The translations under genes were made by a program, and so were the position numbers. A DNA stretch of 64,000 bases, taken from positions 145,926,565 to 145,990,564 of the forward strand of contig OZ038478.1 of NCBI GenBank assembly GCA_964036315.1, given 5' to 3'. The stretch comes from Acanthosepion esculentum. Lineage: Eukaryota; Mollusca; Cephalopoda; Sepiida; Sepiidae. Shown piece by piece: positions 11,101 to 24,856 of this stretch. Every line of letters starts with the position of its first letter. Position 1 is the first letter of the stretch. The notes under the pieces are model-generated. The model was not told the origin of the DNA, did no database searches, and was given only the letters and a program-made list of their open reading frames with translations.

Positions 11101-13592
11101 AGAGACAAAAATTAAGAGCCCAACACATGAGTCTTTCCATTTTGTTTACCGCTCTTATTGCTTTTATTCTTATTATTATAGAGTTCACTTGGCTATTGGC
11201 TACTCCCTTAGACTGCATTGATAACCATCTTTGTTGCATGAAGAAAGGGACAAAACTAAGAGACAAAAATTCAGAGCCCAACACATGAGTCTTTCCATTT
11301 TGTTTACCGCTCTTATTGCTTTTATTCTTATTATTATAGAGTTCACTTGGCTATTGGCTACACCCTTAGACTGCATTGATAACCATCTTTGTTGCATGAA
11401 GAAAGGGACAAAACTAAGAGACAAAAATTAAGAGCCCAACACATGAGTCTTTCAATTTTGTTTACCGCTCTTATTGCTTTTATTCTTATTATTATAGAGT
11501 TCACTTGGCTATTGGCTACTCCCTTAGACTGCATTGATAACCATCTTTGTTGCATTAAGAAAGGGACAAAACTAAGAGAAAAAAATTAAGAGCCCAACGC
11601 ATGAGTCTTTCCATTTTGTTTACCGCTCTTATTGCTTTTATTCTTATTATTATAGAGTTCACTTGGCTATTGGCTACTCCATTAGACTGCATTGATAACC
11701 ATCTTTGTTGCATTAAGAAAGGGACAAAACTAAGAGAAAAAAATTAAGAGCCCAACACATGAGTCTTTCCATTTTGTTTACCGCTCTTATTGCTTTTATT
11801 CTTATTATTATAGAGTTCACTTGGCTATTGGCTACTCCCATAGACTGCATTGATAACAATCTTTGTTGCATTAAGAAAGGGACAAAACTAAGAGAAAAAA
11901 ATTAAGAGCCCAACGCATGAGACTTTCCATTTTGTTTACCGCTCTTATTGCTTTTATTCTTATTATTATAGAGTTCACTTGGCTATTGGCTACTCCCTTA
12001 GACTGCATTGATAACCATCTTTGTTGCATTAAGAAAGGGACAAAACTAAGAGAAAAATATTAAGAGCCCAACACATGAGTCTTTCAATTTTGTTTACCGC
12101 TCTTATTGCTTTTATTCTTATTATTATAGAGTTCACTTGGCTATTGGCTACTCCCTTAGACTGCATTGATAACCATCTTTGTTGCATGAAGAAAGGGACA
12201 AAACTAAGAGACAAAAATTAAGAGCCCAACACATGAGTCTTTCCATTTTGTTTACCGCTCTTATTGCTTTTATTCTTATTATTATAGAGTTCACTTGGCT
12301 ATTGGCTACTCCCTTAGACTGCATTGATAACCATCTTTGTTGCATGAAGAAAGGGACAAAACTAAGAGACAAAAATTAAGAGCCCAACACATGAGTCTTT
12401 CCATTTTGTTTACCGCTCTTATTGCTTTTATTCTTATTATTATAGAGTTCACTTGGCTATTGGTTACTCCCTTAGACTGCATTGATAACCATCTTTGTTG
12501 CATGAAGAAAGGGACAAAACTAAGAGACAAAAATTAAGAGCCCAACACATGAGTCTTTCCATTTTGTTTACCGCTCTTATTGCTTTTATTCTTATTATTA
12601 TAGAGTTCACTTGGCTATTGGCTACTCCCTTAGACTGCATTGATAACCATCTGTGTTGCATGAAGAAAGGGACAAAACTAAGAGACAAAAATTAAGAGCC
12701 CAACACATGAGTCTTTCCATTTTGTTTACCGTTCTTATTGCTTTTATTCTTATTATTATAGAGTTCACTTGGCTATTGGCTACTCCCTTAGACTGCATTG
12801 ATAACCATCTTTGTTGCATGAAGAAAGGGACAAAACTAAGAGACAAAAATTAAGAGCCCAACACATGAGTCTTTCAATTTTGTTTACCGCTCTTATTGCT
12901 TTTATTCTTATTATTATAGAGTTCACTTGGCTATTGGCTACTCCCTTAGACTGCATTGATAACCATCTTTGTTGCATTAAGAAAGGGACAAAACTAAGAG
13001 AAAAAAATTAAGAGCCCAACGCATGAGTCTTTCCATTTTGTTTACCGCTCTTATTGCTTTTATTCTTATTATTATAGAGTTCACTTGGCTATTGGCTACT
13101 CCCTTAGACTGCATTGATAACCATATTTGTTGCATTAAGAATGGGACAAAACTAAGAGAAAAAAATTAAGAGCCCAACACATGAGTCTTTCCATTTTGTT
13201 TACCGCTCTTATTGCTTTTATTCTTATTATTATAGAGTTCACTTGGCTATTGGCTACTCCCTTAGACTGCATTGATAACCATCTTTGTTGCATGAAGAAA
13301 GGGACAAAACTAAGAGACAAAAATTAAGAGCCCAACACATGAGTCTTTCCATTTTGTTTACCGCTCTTATTGATTTTATTCTTATTATTATAGAGTTCAT
13401 TGGCTATTGGCTACTCCCTTAGACTGCATTGATAACCATCTTTGTTGCATTAAGAAAGGGACAAAACTAAGAGAAAAAATTAAGAGCCCAACACATGAGT
13501 CTTTCCATTTTGTTTACCGCTCTTATTGCTTTTATTCTTATTATTATAGAGTTCACTTGGCTATTGGCTACTCCCTTAGACTGCATTGATAA
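8114..13592 (+). repeat. Tandem duplication, period 2684 bp (17 units)
   Basis: Unit variants recur in the same order at a constant offset of 2684 bp: 'gttgcaggaaaaaagg' near 8393 and 11077, 'attcagagccc' near 8585 and 11269, the 'catgagact' unit near 9231 and 11915, and 'catctgtg' near 9965 and 12649. The shared stretch starts between about 8114 and 8217 and the second copy stops matching near 13592. One difference I can point to is g at 10520 against c at 13204. Confidence 0.92.
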
Positions 13593-13952
13593 CCATATTT
13601 GTTGCATTAAGAATGGGACAAAACTAAGAGAAAAAAATTAAGAGCCCAACACATGAGTCTTTCCATTTTGTTTACCGCTCTTATTGCTTTTATTCTTATT
13701 ATTATAGATTTCACGTGGCTATTGGCTACTCCCTTAGACTGCATTGATAACCATCTTTGTTGCATGAAGAAAGGGACAAAACTAAGAGACAAAAATTAAG
13801 AGCCCAACACATGAGTCTTTCCATCTTGTTTACCACTCTTATTGCTTTTATTCTTATTATTATAGAGTTCACTTGGCTATTGGCTACTCCCTTAGACTGC
13901 ATTGATAACCATCTTTGTTGCATTAAGAAAGGGACAAAATTAAGAGAAAAAA

Positions 13953-16900
13953 TTAAGAGCCCAACACATGAGTCTTTCCATTTTGTTTACCGCTCTTATT
14001 GCTTTTATTCTTATTATTATAGATTTCACGTGGCTATTGGCTACTCCCTTAGACTGCATTGATAACCATCTTTGTTGCATGAAGAAAGGGACAAAACTAA
14101 GAGACAAAAATTAAGAGCCCAACACATGAGTCTTTCCATTTTGTTTACCACTCTTATTGCTTTTATTCTTATTATTATAGAGTTCACTTGGCTATTGGCT
14201 ACTCCCTTAGACTGCATTGATAACCATCTTTGTTGCATTAAGAAAGGGACAAAACTAAGAGAAAAAATTAAGAGCCCAACACATGAGTCTTTCCATTTTG
14301 TTTACCGCTCTTATTGCTTTTATTCTTATTATTATAGATTTCACGTGGCTATTGGCTACTCCCTTAGACTGCATTGATAACCATCTTTGTTGCATGAAGA
14401 AAGGGACAAAACTAAGAGACAAAAATTAAGAGCCCAACACATGAGTCTTTCCATTTTGTTTACCGCTCTTATTGCTTTTATTCTTATTATTATAGATTTC
14501 ACGTGGCTATTGGCTACTCCCTTAGACTGCATTGATAACCATATTTGTTGCATTAAGAATGGGACAAAACTAAGAGAAAAAAATTAAGAGCCCAACACAT
14601 GAGTCTTTCAATTTTGTTTACCGCTCTTATTGCTTTTATTCTTATTATTATACAGTTCACTTGGCTATTGGCTACTCCCTTAGACTGCATTGATAACCAT
14701 CTTTGTTGCATTAAGAAAGGGACAAAACTAAGAGAAAAAAATTAAGAGCCCAACGCATGAGTCTTTCCATTTTGTTTACCGCTCTTATTGCTTTTATTCT
14801 TATTATTATAGAGTTCACTTGGCTATTGGCTACTCCCTTAGACTGCATTGATAACCATATTTGTTGCATTAAGAATGGGACAAAACTAAGAGAAAAAAAT
14901 TAAGAGCCCAACACATGAGTCTTTCCATTTTGTTTACCGCTCTTATTGCTTTTATTCTTATTATTATAGAGTTCACTTGGCTATTGGCTACTCCCTTAGA
15001 CTGCATTGATAACCATATTTGTTGCATTAAGAATGGGACAAAACTAAGAGAAAAAAATTAAGAGCCCAACACATGAGTCTTTCCATTTTGTTTACCGCTC
15101 TTATTGCTTTTATTCTTATTATTATAGATTTCACGTGGCTATTGGCTACTCCCTTAGACTGCATTGATAACCATCTTTGTTGCATGAAGAAAGGGACAAA
15201 ACTAAGAGACAAAAATTAAGAGCCCAACACATGAGTCTTTCCATCTTGTTTACCACTCTTATTGCTTTTATTCTTATTATTATAGAGTTCACTTGGCTAT
15301 TGGCTACTCCCTTAGACTGCATTGATAACCATCTTTGTTGCATTAAGAAAGGGACAAAACTAAGAGAAAAAATTAAGAGCCCAACACATGAGTCTTTCCA
15401 TTTTGTTTACCGCTCTTATTGCTTTTATTCTTATTATTATAGAGTTCACTTGGCTATTGGCTACTCCCTTAGACTGCATTGATAACCATCTTTGTTGCAT
15501 TAAGAAAGGGACAAAACTAAGAGAAAAAAATTAAGAGCCCAACACATGAGTCTTTCCATTTTGTTTACCGCTCTTATTGCTTTTATTCTTATTATTATAG
15601 AGTTCACTTGGCTATTGGCTACTCCCTTAGACTGCATTGATAACCATCTTTGTTGCATGAAGAAAGGGACAAAACTAAGAGACAAAAATTAAGAGCCCAA
15701 CACATGAGTCTTTCCATTTTGTTTACCGCTCTTATTGCTTTTATTCTTATTATTATAGATTTCACGTGGCTATTGGCTACTCCCTTAGACTGCATTGATA
15801 ACCATCTTTGTTGCATGAAGAAAGGGACAAAACTAAGAGACAAAAATTAAGAGCCCAACACATGAGTCTTTCCATTTTGTTTACCGCTCTTATTGCTTTT
15901 ATTCTTATTATTATAGATTTCACGTGGCTATGGGCTACTCCCTTAGACTGCATTGATAACCATCTTTGTTGCATGAAGAAAGGGACAAAACTAAGAGACA
16001 AAAATTAAGAGCCCAACACATGAGTCTTTCCATTTTGTTTACCGCTCTTATTGCTTTTATTCTTATTATTATAGATTTCACGTGGCTATTGGCTACTCCC
16101 TTAGACTGCATTGATAACCATCTTTGTTGCATGAAGAAAGGGACAAAACTAAGAGACAAAAATTAAGAGCCCACCACATGAGTCTTTCCATTTTGTTTAC
16201 CGCTCTTATTGCTTTTATTCTTATTATTATAGAGTTCACTTGGCTATTGGCTACTCCCTTAGACTGCATTGATAACCATCTTTGTTGCATTAAGAAAGGG
16301 ACAAAACTAAGAGAAAAAAATTAAGAGCCCAACGCATGAGTCTTTCCATTTTGTTTACCGATCTTATTGCTTTTATTCTTATTATTATAGAGTTCACTTG
16401 GCTATTGGCTACTCCCTTAGACTCCATTGATAACCATCTTTGTTGCATTAAGAAAGGGACAAAACTAAGAGAAAAAATTAAGAGCCCAACACAAGAGTCT
16501 TTCCATTTTGTTTACCGCTCTTATTGCTTTTATTCTTATTATTATAGAGTTCACTTGGCTATTGGCTACTCCCTTAGACTGCATTGATAACCATATTTGT
16601 TGCATTAAGAATGGGACAAAACTAAGAGAAAAAAATTAAGAGCCCAACACATGAGTCTTTCCATTTTGTTTACCGCTCTTATTGCTTTTATTCTTATTAT
16701 TATAGATTTCACGTGGCTATTGGCTACTCCCTTAGACTGCATTGATAACCATCTTTGTTGCATGAAGAAAGGGACAAAACTAAGAGACAAAAATTAAGAG
16801 CCCAACACATGAGTCTTTCCATCTTGTTTACCACTCTTATTGCTTTTATTCTTATTATTATAGAGTTCACTTGGCTATTGGCTACTCCCTTAGACTGCAT

Positions 16901-19900
16901 TGATAACCATCTTTGTTGCATTAAGAAAGGGACAAAATTAAGAGAAAAAATTAAGAGCCCAACACATGAGTCTTTCCATTTTGTTTACCGCTCTTATTGC
17001 TTTTATTCTTATTATTATAGAGTTCACTTGGCTATTGGCTACTCCCTTAGACTGCATTGATAACCATCTTTGTTGCATTAAGAAAGGGACAAAACTAAGA
17101 GAAAAAAATTAAGAGCCCAACACATGAGTCTTTCCATTTTGTTTACCGCTCTTATTGCTTTTATTCTTATTATTATAGAGTTCACTTGGCTATTGGCTAC
17201 TCCCTTAGACTGCATTGATAACCATCTTTGTTGCATGAAGAAAGGGACAAAACTAAGAGACAAAAATTAAGAGCCCAACACATGAGTCTTTCCATTTTGT
17301 TTACCGCTCTTATTGCTTTTATTCTTATTATTATAGATTTCACGTGGCTATTGGCTACTCCCTTAGACTGCATTGATAACCATCTTTGTTGCATGAAGAA
17401 AGGGACAAAACTAAGAGACAAAAATTAAGAGCCCAACACATGAGTCTTTCCATTTTGTTTACCGCTCTTATTGCTTTTATTCTTATTATTATAGATTTCA
17501 CGTGGCTATGGGCTACTCCCTTAGACTGCATTGATAACCATCTTTGTTGCATGAAGAAAGGGACAAAACTAAGAGACAAAAATTAAGAGCCCAACACATG
17601 AGTCTTTCCATTTTGTTTACCGCTCTTATTGCTTTTATTCTTATTATTATAGAGTTCACTTGGCTATTGGCTACTCCCTTAGACTGCATTGATAACCATC
17701 TTTGTTGCATTAAGAAAGGGACAAAACTAAGAGAAAAAAATTAAGAGCCCAACGCATGAGTCTTTCCATTTTGTTTACCGATCTTATTGCTTTTATTCTT
17801 ATTATTATAGAGTTCACTTGGCTATTGGCTACTCCCTTAGACTGCATTGATAACCATATTTGTTGCATTAAGAATGGGACAAAACTAAGAGAAAAAAATT
17901 AAGAGCCCAACACATGAATCTTTCCATTTTGTTTACCGCTCTTATTGCTTTTATTCTTATTATTATAGAGTTCACTTGGCTATTGGCTACTCCCTTAGAC
18001 TGCATTGATAACCATCTTTGTTGCATGAAGAAAGGGACAAAACTAAGAGACAAAAATTAAGAGCCCAACACATGAGTCTTTCCATTTTGTTTACCGCTCT
18101 TATTGATTTTATTCTTATTATTATAGAGTTCACTTGGCTATTGGCTACTCCCTTAGACTGCATTGATAACCATCTTTGTTGCATTAAGAAAGGGACAAAA
18201 CTAAGAGAAAAAATTAAGAGCCCAACACATGAGTCTTTCCATTTTGTTTACCGCTCTTATTGCTTTTATTCTTATTATTATAGAGTTCACATGGCTATTG
18301 GCTACTCCCTTAGACTGCATTGATAACCATATTTGTTGCATTAAGAATGGGACAAAACTAAGAGAAAAAAATTAAGAGCCCAACACATGAGTCTTTCCAT
18401 TTTGTTTACCGCTCTTATTGCTTTTATTCTTATTATTATAGATTTCACGTGGCTATTGGCTACTCCCTTAGACTTCATTGATAACCATCTTTGTTGCATG
18501 AAGAAAGGGACAAAACTAAGAGACAAAAATTAAGAGCCCAACACATGAGTCTTTCCATTTTGTTTACCACTCTTATTGCTTTTATTCTTATTATTATAGA
18601 GTTCACTTGGCTATTGGCTACTCCCTTAGACTGCATTGATAACCATCTTTGTTGCATTAAGAAAGGGACAAAACTAAGAGAAAAAATTAAGAGCCCAACA
18701 CATGAGTCTTTCCATTTTGTTTACCGCTCTTATTGCTTTTATTCTTATTATTATAGAGTTCACTTGGCTATTGGCTACTCCCTTAGACTGCATTGATAAC
18801 CATCTTTGTTGCATTAAGAAAGGGACAAAACTAAGAGACAAAAATTAAGAGCCCAACACATGAGTCTTTCCATTTTGTTTACCGCTCTTATTGCTTTTAT
18901 TCTTATTATTATAGAGTTCACTTGGCTATTGGCTACTCACTTAGACTGCATTGATAACCATCTTTGTTGCATGAAGTAAGGGACAAAACTAAGAGACAAA
19001 AATTAAGAGCCCAACACATGAGTCTTTCCATTTTGTTTACCGCTCTTATTGCTTTTATTCTTATTATTATAGATTTCACGTGGCTATTGGCTACTCCCTT
19101 AGACTGCATTGATAACCATCTTTGTTGCATGAAGAAAGGGACAAAACTAAGAGACAAAAATTAAGAGCCCAACACATGAGTCTTTCCATTTTGTTTACCG
19201 CTCTTATTGCTTTTATTCTTATTATTATAGATTTCACGTGGCTATTGGCTACTCCCTTAGACTGCATTGATAACCATCTTTGTTGCATGAAGAAAGGGAC
19301 AAAACTAAGAGACAAAAATTAAGAGCCCAACACATGAGTCTTTCCATTTTGTTTACCACTCTTATTGCTTTTATTCTTATTATTATAGAGTTCACTTGGC
19401 TATTGGCTACTCCCTTAGACTGCATTGATAACCATCTTTGTTGCATTAAGAAAGGGACAAAACTAAGAGAAAAAATTAAGAGCCCAACACATGAGTCTTT
19501 CCATTTTGTTTACCGCTCTTATTGCTTTTATTCTTATTATTATAGATTTCACGTGGCTATTGGCTACTCCCTTAGACTGCATTGATAACCATCTTTGTTG
19601 CATGAAGAAAGGGACAAAACTAAGAGACAAAAATTAAGAGCCCAACACATGAGTCTTTCCATTTTGTTTACCGCTCTTATTGCTTTTATTCTTATTATTA
19701 TAGATTTCACGTGGCTATTGGCTACTCCCTTAGACTGCATTGATAACCATATTTGTTGCATTAAGAATGGGACAAAACTAAGAGAAAAAAATTAAGAGCC
19801 CAACACATGAGTCTTTCAATTTTGTTTACCGCTCTTATTGCTTTTATTCTTATTATTATACAGTTCACTTGGCTATTGGCTACTCCCTTAGACTGCATTG

Positions 19901-22900
19901 ATAACCATCTTTGTTGCATTAAGAAAGGGACAAAACTAAGAGAAAAAAATTAAGAGCCCAACGCATGAGTCTTTCCATTTTGTTTACCGCTCTTATTGCT
20001 TTTATTCTTATTATTATAGAGTTCACTTGGCTATTGGCTACTCCCTTAGACTGCATTGATAACCATATTTGTTGCATTAAGAATGGGACAAAACTAAGAG
20101 AAAAAAATTAAGAGCCCAACACATGAGTCTTTCCATTTTGTTTACCGCTCTTATTGCTTTTATTCTTATTATTATAGAGTTCACTTGGCTATTGGCTACT
20201 CCCTTAGACTGCATTGATAACCATATTTGTTGCATTAAGAATGGGACAAAACTAAGAGAAAAAAATTAAGAGCCCAACACATGAGTCTTTCCATTTTGTT
20301 TACCGCTCTTATTGCTTTTATTCTTATTATTATAGATTTCACGTGGCTATTGGCTACTCCCTTAGACTGCATTGATAACCATCTTTGTTGCATGAAGAAA
20401 GGGACAAAACTAAGAGACAAAAATTAAGAGCCCAACACATGAGTCTTTCCATCTTGTTTACCACTCTTATTGCTTTTATTCTTATTATTATAGAGTTCAC
20501 TTGGCTATTGGCTACTCCCTTAGACTGCATTGATAACCATCTTTGTTGCATTAAGAAAGGGACAAAACTAAGAGAAAAAATTAAGAGCCCAACACATGAG
20601 TCTTTCCATTTTGTTTACCGCTCTTATTGCTTTTATTCTTATTATTATAGAGTTCACTTGGCTATTGGCTACTCCCTTAGACTGCATTGATAACCATCTT
20701 TGTTGCATTAAGAAAGGGACAAAACTAAGAGAAAAAAATTAAGAGCCCAACACATGAGTCTTTCCATTTTGTTTACCGCTCTTATTGCTTTTATTCTTAT
20801 TATTATAGAGTTCACTTGGCTATTGGCTACTCCCTTAGACTGCATTGATAACCATCTTTGTTGCATGAAGAAAGGGACAAAACTAAGAGACAAAAATTAA
20901 GAGCCCAACACATGAGTCTTTCCATTTTGTTTACCGCTCTTATTGCTTTTATTCTTATTATTATAGATTTCACGTGGCTATTGGCTACTCCCTTAGACTG
21001 CATTGATAACCATCTTTGTTGCATGAAGAAAGGGACAAAACTAAGAGACAAAAATTAAGAGCCCAACACATGAGTCTTTCCATTTTGTTTACCGCTCTTA
21101 TTGCTTTTATTCTTATTATTATAGATTTCACGTGGCTATGGGCTACTCCCTTAGACTGCATTGATAACCATCTTTGTTGCATGAAGAAAGGGACAAAACT
21201 AAGAGACAAAAATTAAGAGCCCAACACATGAGTCTTTCCATTTTGTTTACCGCTCTTATTGCTTTTATTCTTATTATTATAGATTTCACGTGGCTATTGG
21301 CTACTCCCTTAGACTGCATTGATAACCATCTTTGTTGCATGAAGAAAGGGACAAAACTAAGAGACAAAAATTAAGAGCCCACCACATGAGTCTTTCCATT
21401 TTGTTTACCGCTCTTATTGCTTTTATTCTTATTATTATAGAGTTCACTTGGCTATTGGCTACTCCCTTAGACTGCATTGATAACCATCTTTGTTGCATTA
21501 AGAAAGGGACAAAACTAAGAGAAAAAAATTAAGAGCCCAACGCATGAGTCTTTCCATTTTGTTTACCGATCTTATTGCTTTTATTCTTATTATTATAGAG
21601 TTCACTTGGCTATTGGCTACTCCCTTAGACTCCATTGATAACCATCTTTGTTGCATTAAGAAAGGGACAAAACTAAGAGAAAAAATTAAGAGCCCAACAC
21701 AAGAGTCTTTCCATTTTGTTTACCGCTCTTATTGCTTTTATTCTTATTATTATAGAGTTCACTTGGCTATTGGCTACTCCCTTAGACTGCATTGATAACC
21801 ATATTTGTTGCATTAAGAATGGGACAAAACTAAGAGAAAAAAATTAAGAGCCCAACACATGAGTCTTTCCATTTTGTTTACCGCTCTTATTGCTTTTATT
21901 CTTATTATTATAGATTTCACGTGGCTATTGGCTACTCCCTTAGACTGCATTGATAACCATCTTTGTTGCATGAAGAAAGGGACAAAACTAAGAGACAAAA
22001 ATTAAGAGCCCAACACATGAGTCTTTCCATCTTGTTTACCACTCTTATTGCTTTTATTCTTATTATTATAGAGTTCACTTGGCTATTGGCTACTCCCTTA
22101 GACTGCATTGATAACCATCTTTGTTGCATTAAGAAAGGGACAAAATTAAGAGAAAAAATTAAGAGCCCAACACATGAGTCTTTCCATTTTGTTTACCGCT
22201 CTTATTGCTTTTATTCTTATTATTATAGAGTTCACTTGGCTATTGGCTACTCCCTTAGACTGCATTGATAACCATCTTTGTTGCATTAAGAAAGGGACAA
22301 AACTAAGAGAAAAAAATTAAGAGCCCAACACATGAGTCTTTCCATTTTGTTTACCGCTCTTATTGCTTTTATTCTTATTATTATAGAGTTCACTTGGCTA
22401 TTGGCTACTCCCTTAGACTGCATTGATAACCATCTTTGTTGCATGAAGAAAGGGACAAAACTAAGAGACAAAAATTAAGAGCCCAACACATGAGTCTTTC
22501 CATTTTGTTTACCGCTCTTATTGCTTTTATTCTTATTATTATAGATTTCACGTGGCTATTGGCTACTCCCTTAGACTGCATTGATAACCATCTTTGTTGC
22601 ATGAAGAAAGGGACAAAACTAAGAGACAAAAATTAAGAGCCCAACACATGAGTCTTTCCATTTTGTTTACCGCTCTTATTGCTTTTATTCTTATTATTAT
22701 AGATTTCACGTGGCTATGGGCTACTCCCTTAGACTGCATTGATAACCATCTTTGTTGCATGAAGAAAGGGACAAAACTAAGAGACAAAAATTAAGAGCCC
22801 AACACATGAGTCTTTCCATTTTGTTTACCGCTCTTATTGCTTTTATTCTTATTATTATAGATTTCACGTGGCTATTGGCTACTCCCTTAGACTGCATTGA

Positions 22901-24526
22901 TAACCATCTTTGTTGCATGAAGAAAGGGACAAAACTAAGAGACAAAAATTAAGAGCCCAACACATGAGTCTTTCCATTTTGTTTACCGCTCTTATTGCTT
23001 TTATTCTTATTATTATAGAGTTCACTTGGCTATTGGCTACTCCCTTAGACTGCATTGATAACCATCTTTGTTGCATTAAGAAAGGGACAAAACTAAGAGA
23101 AAAAAATTAAGAGCCCAACGCATGAGTCTTTCCATTTTGTTTACCGATCTTATTGCTTTTATTCTTATTATTATAGAGTTCACTTGGCTATTGGCTACTC
23201 CCTTAGACTGCATTGATAACCATATTTGTTGCATTAAGAATGGGACAAAACTAAGAGAAAAAAATTAAGAGCCCAACACATGAATCTTTCCATTTTGTTT
23301 ACCGCTCTTATTGCTTTTATTCTTATTATTATAGAGTTCACTTGGCTATTGGCTACTCCCTTAGACTGCATTGATAACCATCTTTGTTGCATGAAGAAAG
23401 GGACAAAACTAAGAGACAAAAATTAAGAGCCCAACACATGAGTCTTTCCATTTTGTTTACCGCTCTTATTGATTTTATTCTTATTATTATAGAGTTCACT
23501 TGGCTATTGGCTACTCCCTTAGACTGCATTGATAACCATCTTTGTTGCATTAAGAAAGGGACAAAACTAAGAGAAAAAATTAAGAGCCCAACACATGAGT
23601 CTTTCCATTTTGTTTACCGCTCTTATTGCTTTTATTCTTATTATTATAGAGTTCACATGGCTATTGGCTACTCCCTTAGACTGCATTGATAACCATATTT
23701 GTTGCATTAAGAATGGGACAAAACTAAGAGAAAAAAATTAAGAGCCCAACACATGAGTCTTTCCATTTTGTTTACCGCTCTTATTGCTTTTATTCTTATT
23801 ATTATAGATTTCACGTGGCTATTGGCTACTCCCTTAGACTTCATTGATAACCATCTTTGTTGCATGAAGAAAGGGACAAAACTAAGAGACAAAAATTAAG
23901 AGCCCAACACATGAGTCTTTCCATTTTGTTTACCACTCTTATTGCTTTTATTCTTATTATTATAGAGTTCACTTGGCTATTGGCTACTCCCTTAGACTGC
24001 ATTGATAACCATCTTTGTTGCATTAAGAAAGGGACAAAACTAAGAGAAAAAATTAAGAGCCCAACACATGAGTCTTTCCATTTTGTTTACCGCTCTTATT
24101 GCTTTTATTCTTATTATTATAGAGTTCACTTGGCTATTGGCTACTCCCTTAGACTGCATTGATAACCATCTTTGTTGCATTAAGAAAGGGACAAAACTAA
24201 GAGACAAAAATTAAGAGCCCAACACATGAGTCTTTCCATTTTGTTTACCGCTCTTATTGCTTTTATTCTTATTATTATAGAGTTCACTTGGCTATTGGCT
24301 ACTCCCTTAGACTGCATTGATAACCATCTTTGTTGCATGAAGTAAGGGACAAAACTAAGAGACAAAAATTAAGAGCCCAACACATGAGTCTTTCCATTTT
24401 GTTTACCGCTCTTATTGCTTTTATTCTTATTATTATAGATTTCACGTGGCTATTGGCTACTCCCTTAGACTGCATTGATAACCATCTTTGTTGCATGAAG
24501 AAAGGGACAAAACTAAGAGACAAAAA
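13953..24526 (+). repeat. Tandem duplication of ~5.2 kb (33 and 34 units)
   Basis: From 13953 on, units recur 5208 bp later in the same order (for example the 'catatttg' unit at 14540 and 19748, 'ccaccacatgag' at 16172 and 21380, 'agactccattg' at 16422 and 21630). Around 22.7-22.9 kb the second copy holds one additional CACGTG unit, and the offset becomes 5366 bp from there to about 24526. The first copy spans about 13953-19160 and the second about 19161-24526. Confidence 0.9.
14918..17650 (+). repeat. Nested repeat, period 1578 bp (10 units)
   Basis: Within the 5.2-kb repeat, 14918-16072 matches 16496-17650 at an offset of 1578 bp, including the 'ccatcttgtttaccactc' unit and the 'gctatgggctac' unit. 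It ends where one copy has 'gatttcacgtgg' and the other 'gagttcacttgg'. This exchange is older than the 5.2-kb duplication, since both 5.2-kb copies contain it. Confidence 0.85.
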
Positions 24527-24856
24527 TTAAGAGCCCAACACATGAGTCTTTCCATTTTGTTTACCGCTCTTATTGCTTTTATTCTTATTATTATAGATTT
24601 CACGTGGCTATTGGCTACTCCCTTAGACTGCATTGATAACCATATTTGTTGCATTAAGAATGGGACAAAACTAAGAGAAAAAAATTAAGAGCCCAACACA
24701 TGAGTCTTTCAATTTTGTTTACCGCTCTTATTGCTTTTATTCTTATTATTATACAGTTCACTTGGCTATTGGCTACTCCCTTAGACTGCATTGATAACCA
24801 TCTTTGTTGCATTAAGAAAGGGACAAAACTAAGAGAAAAAAATTAAGAGCCCAACG

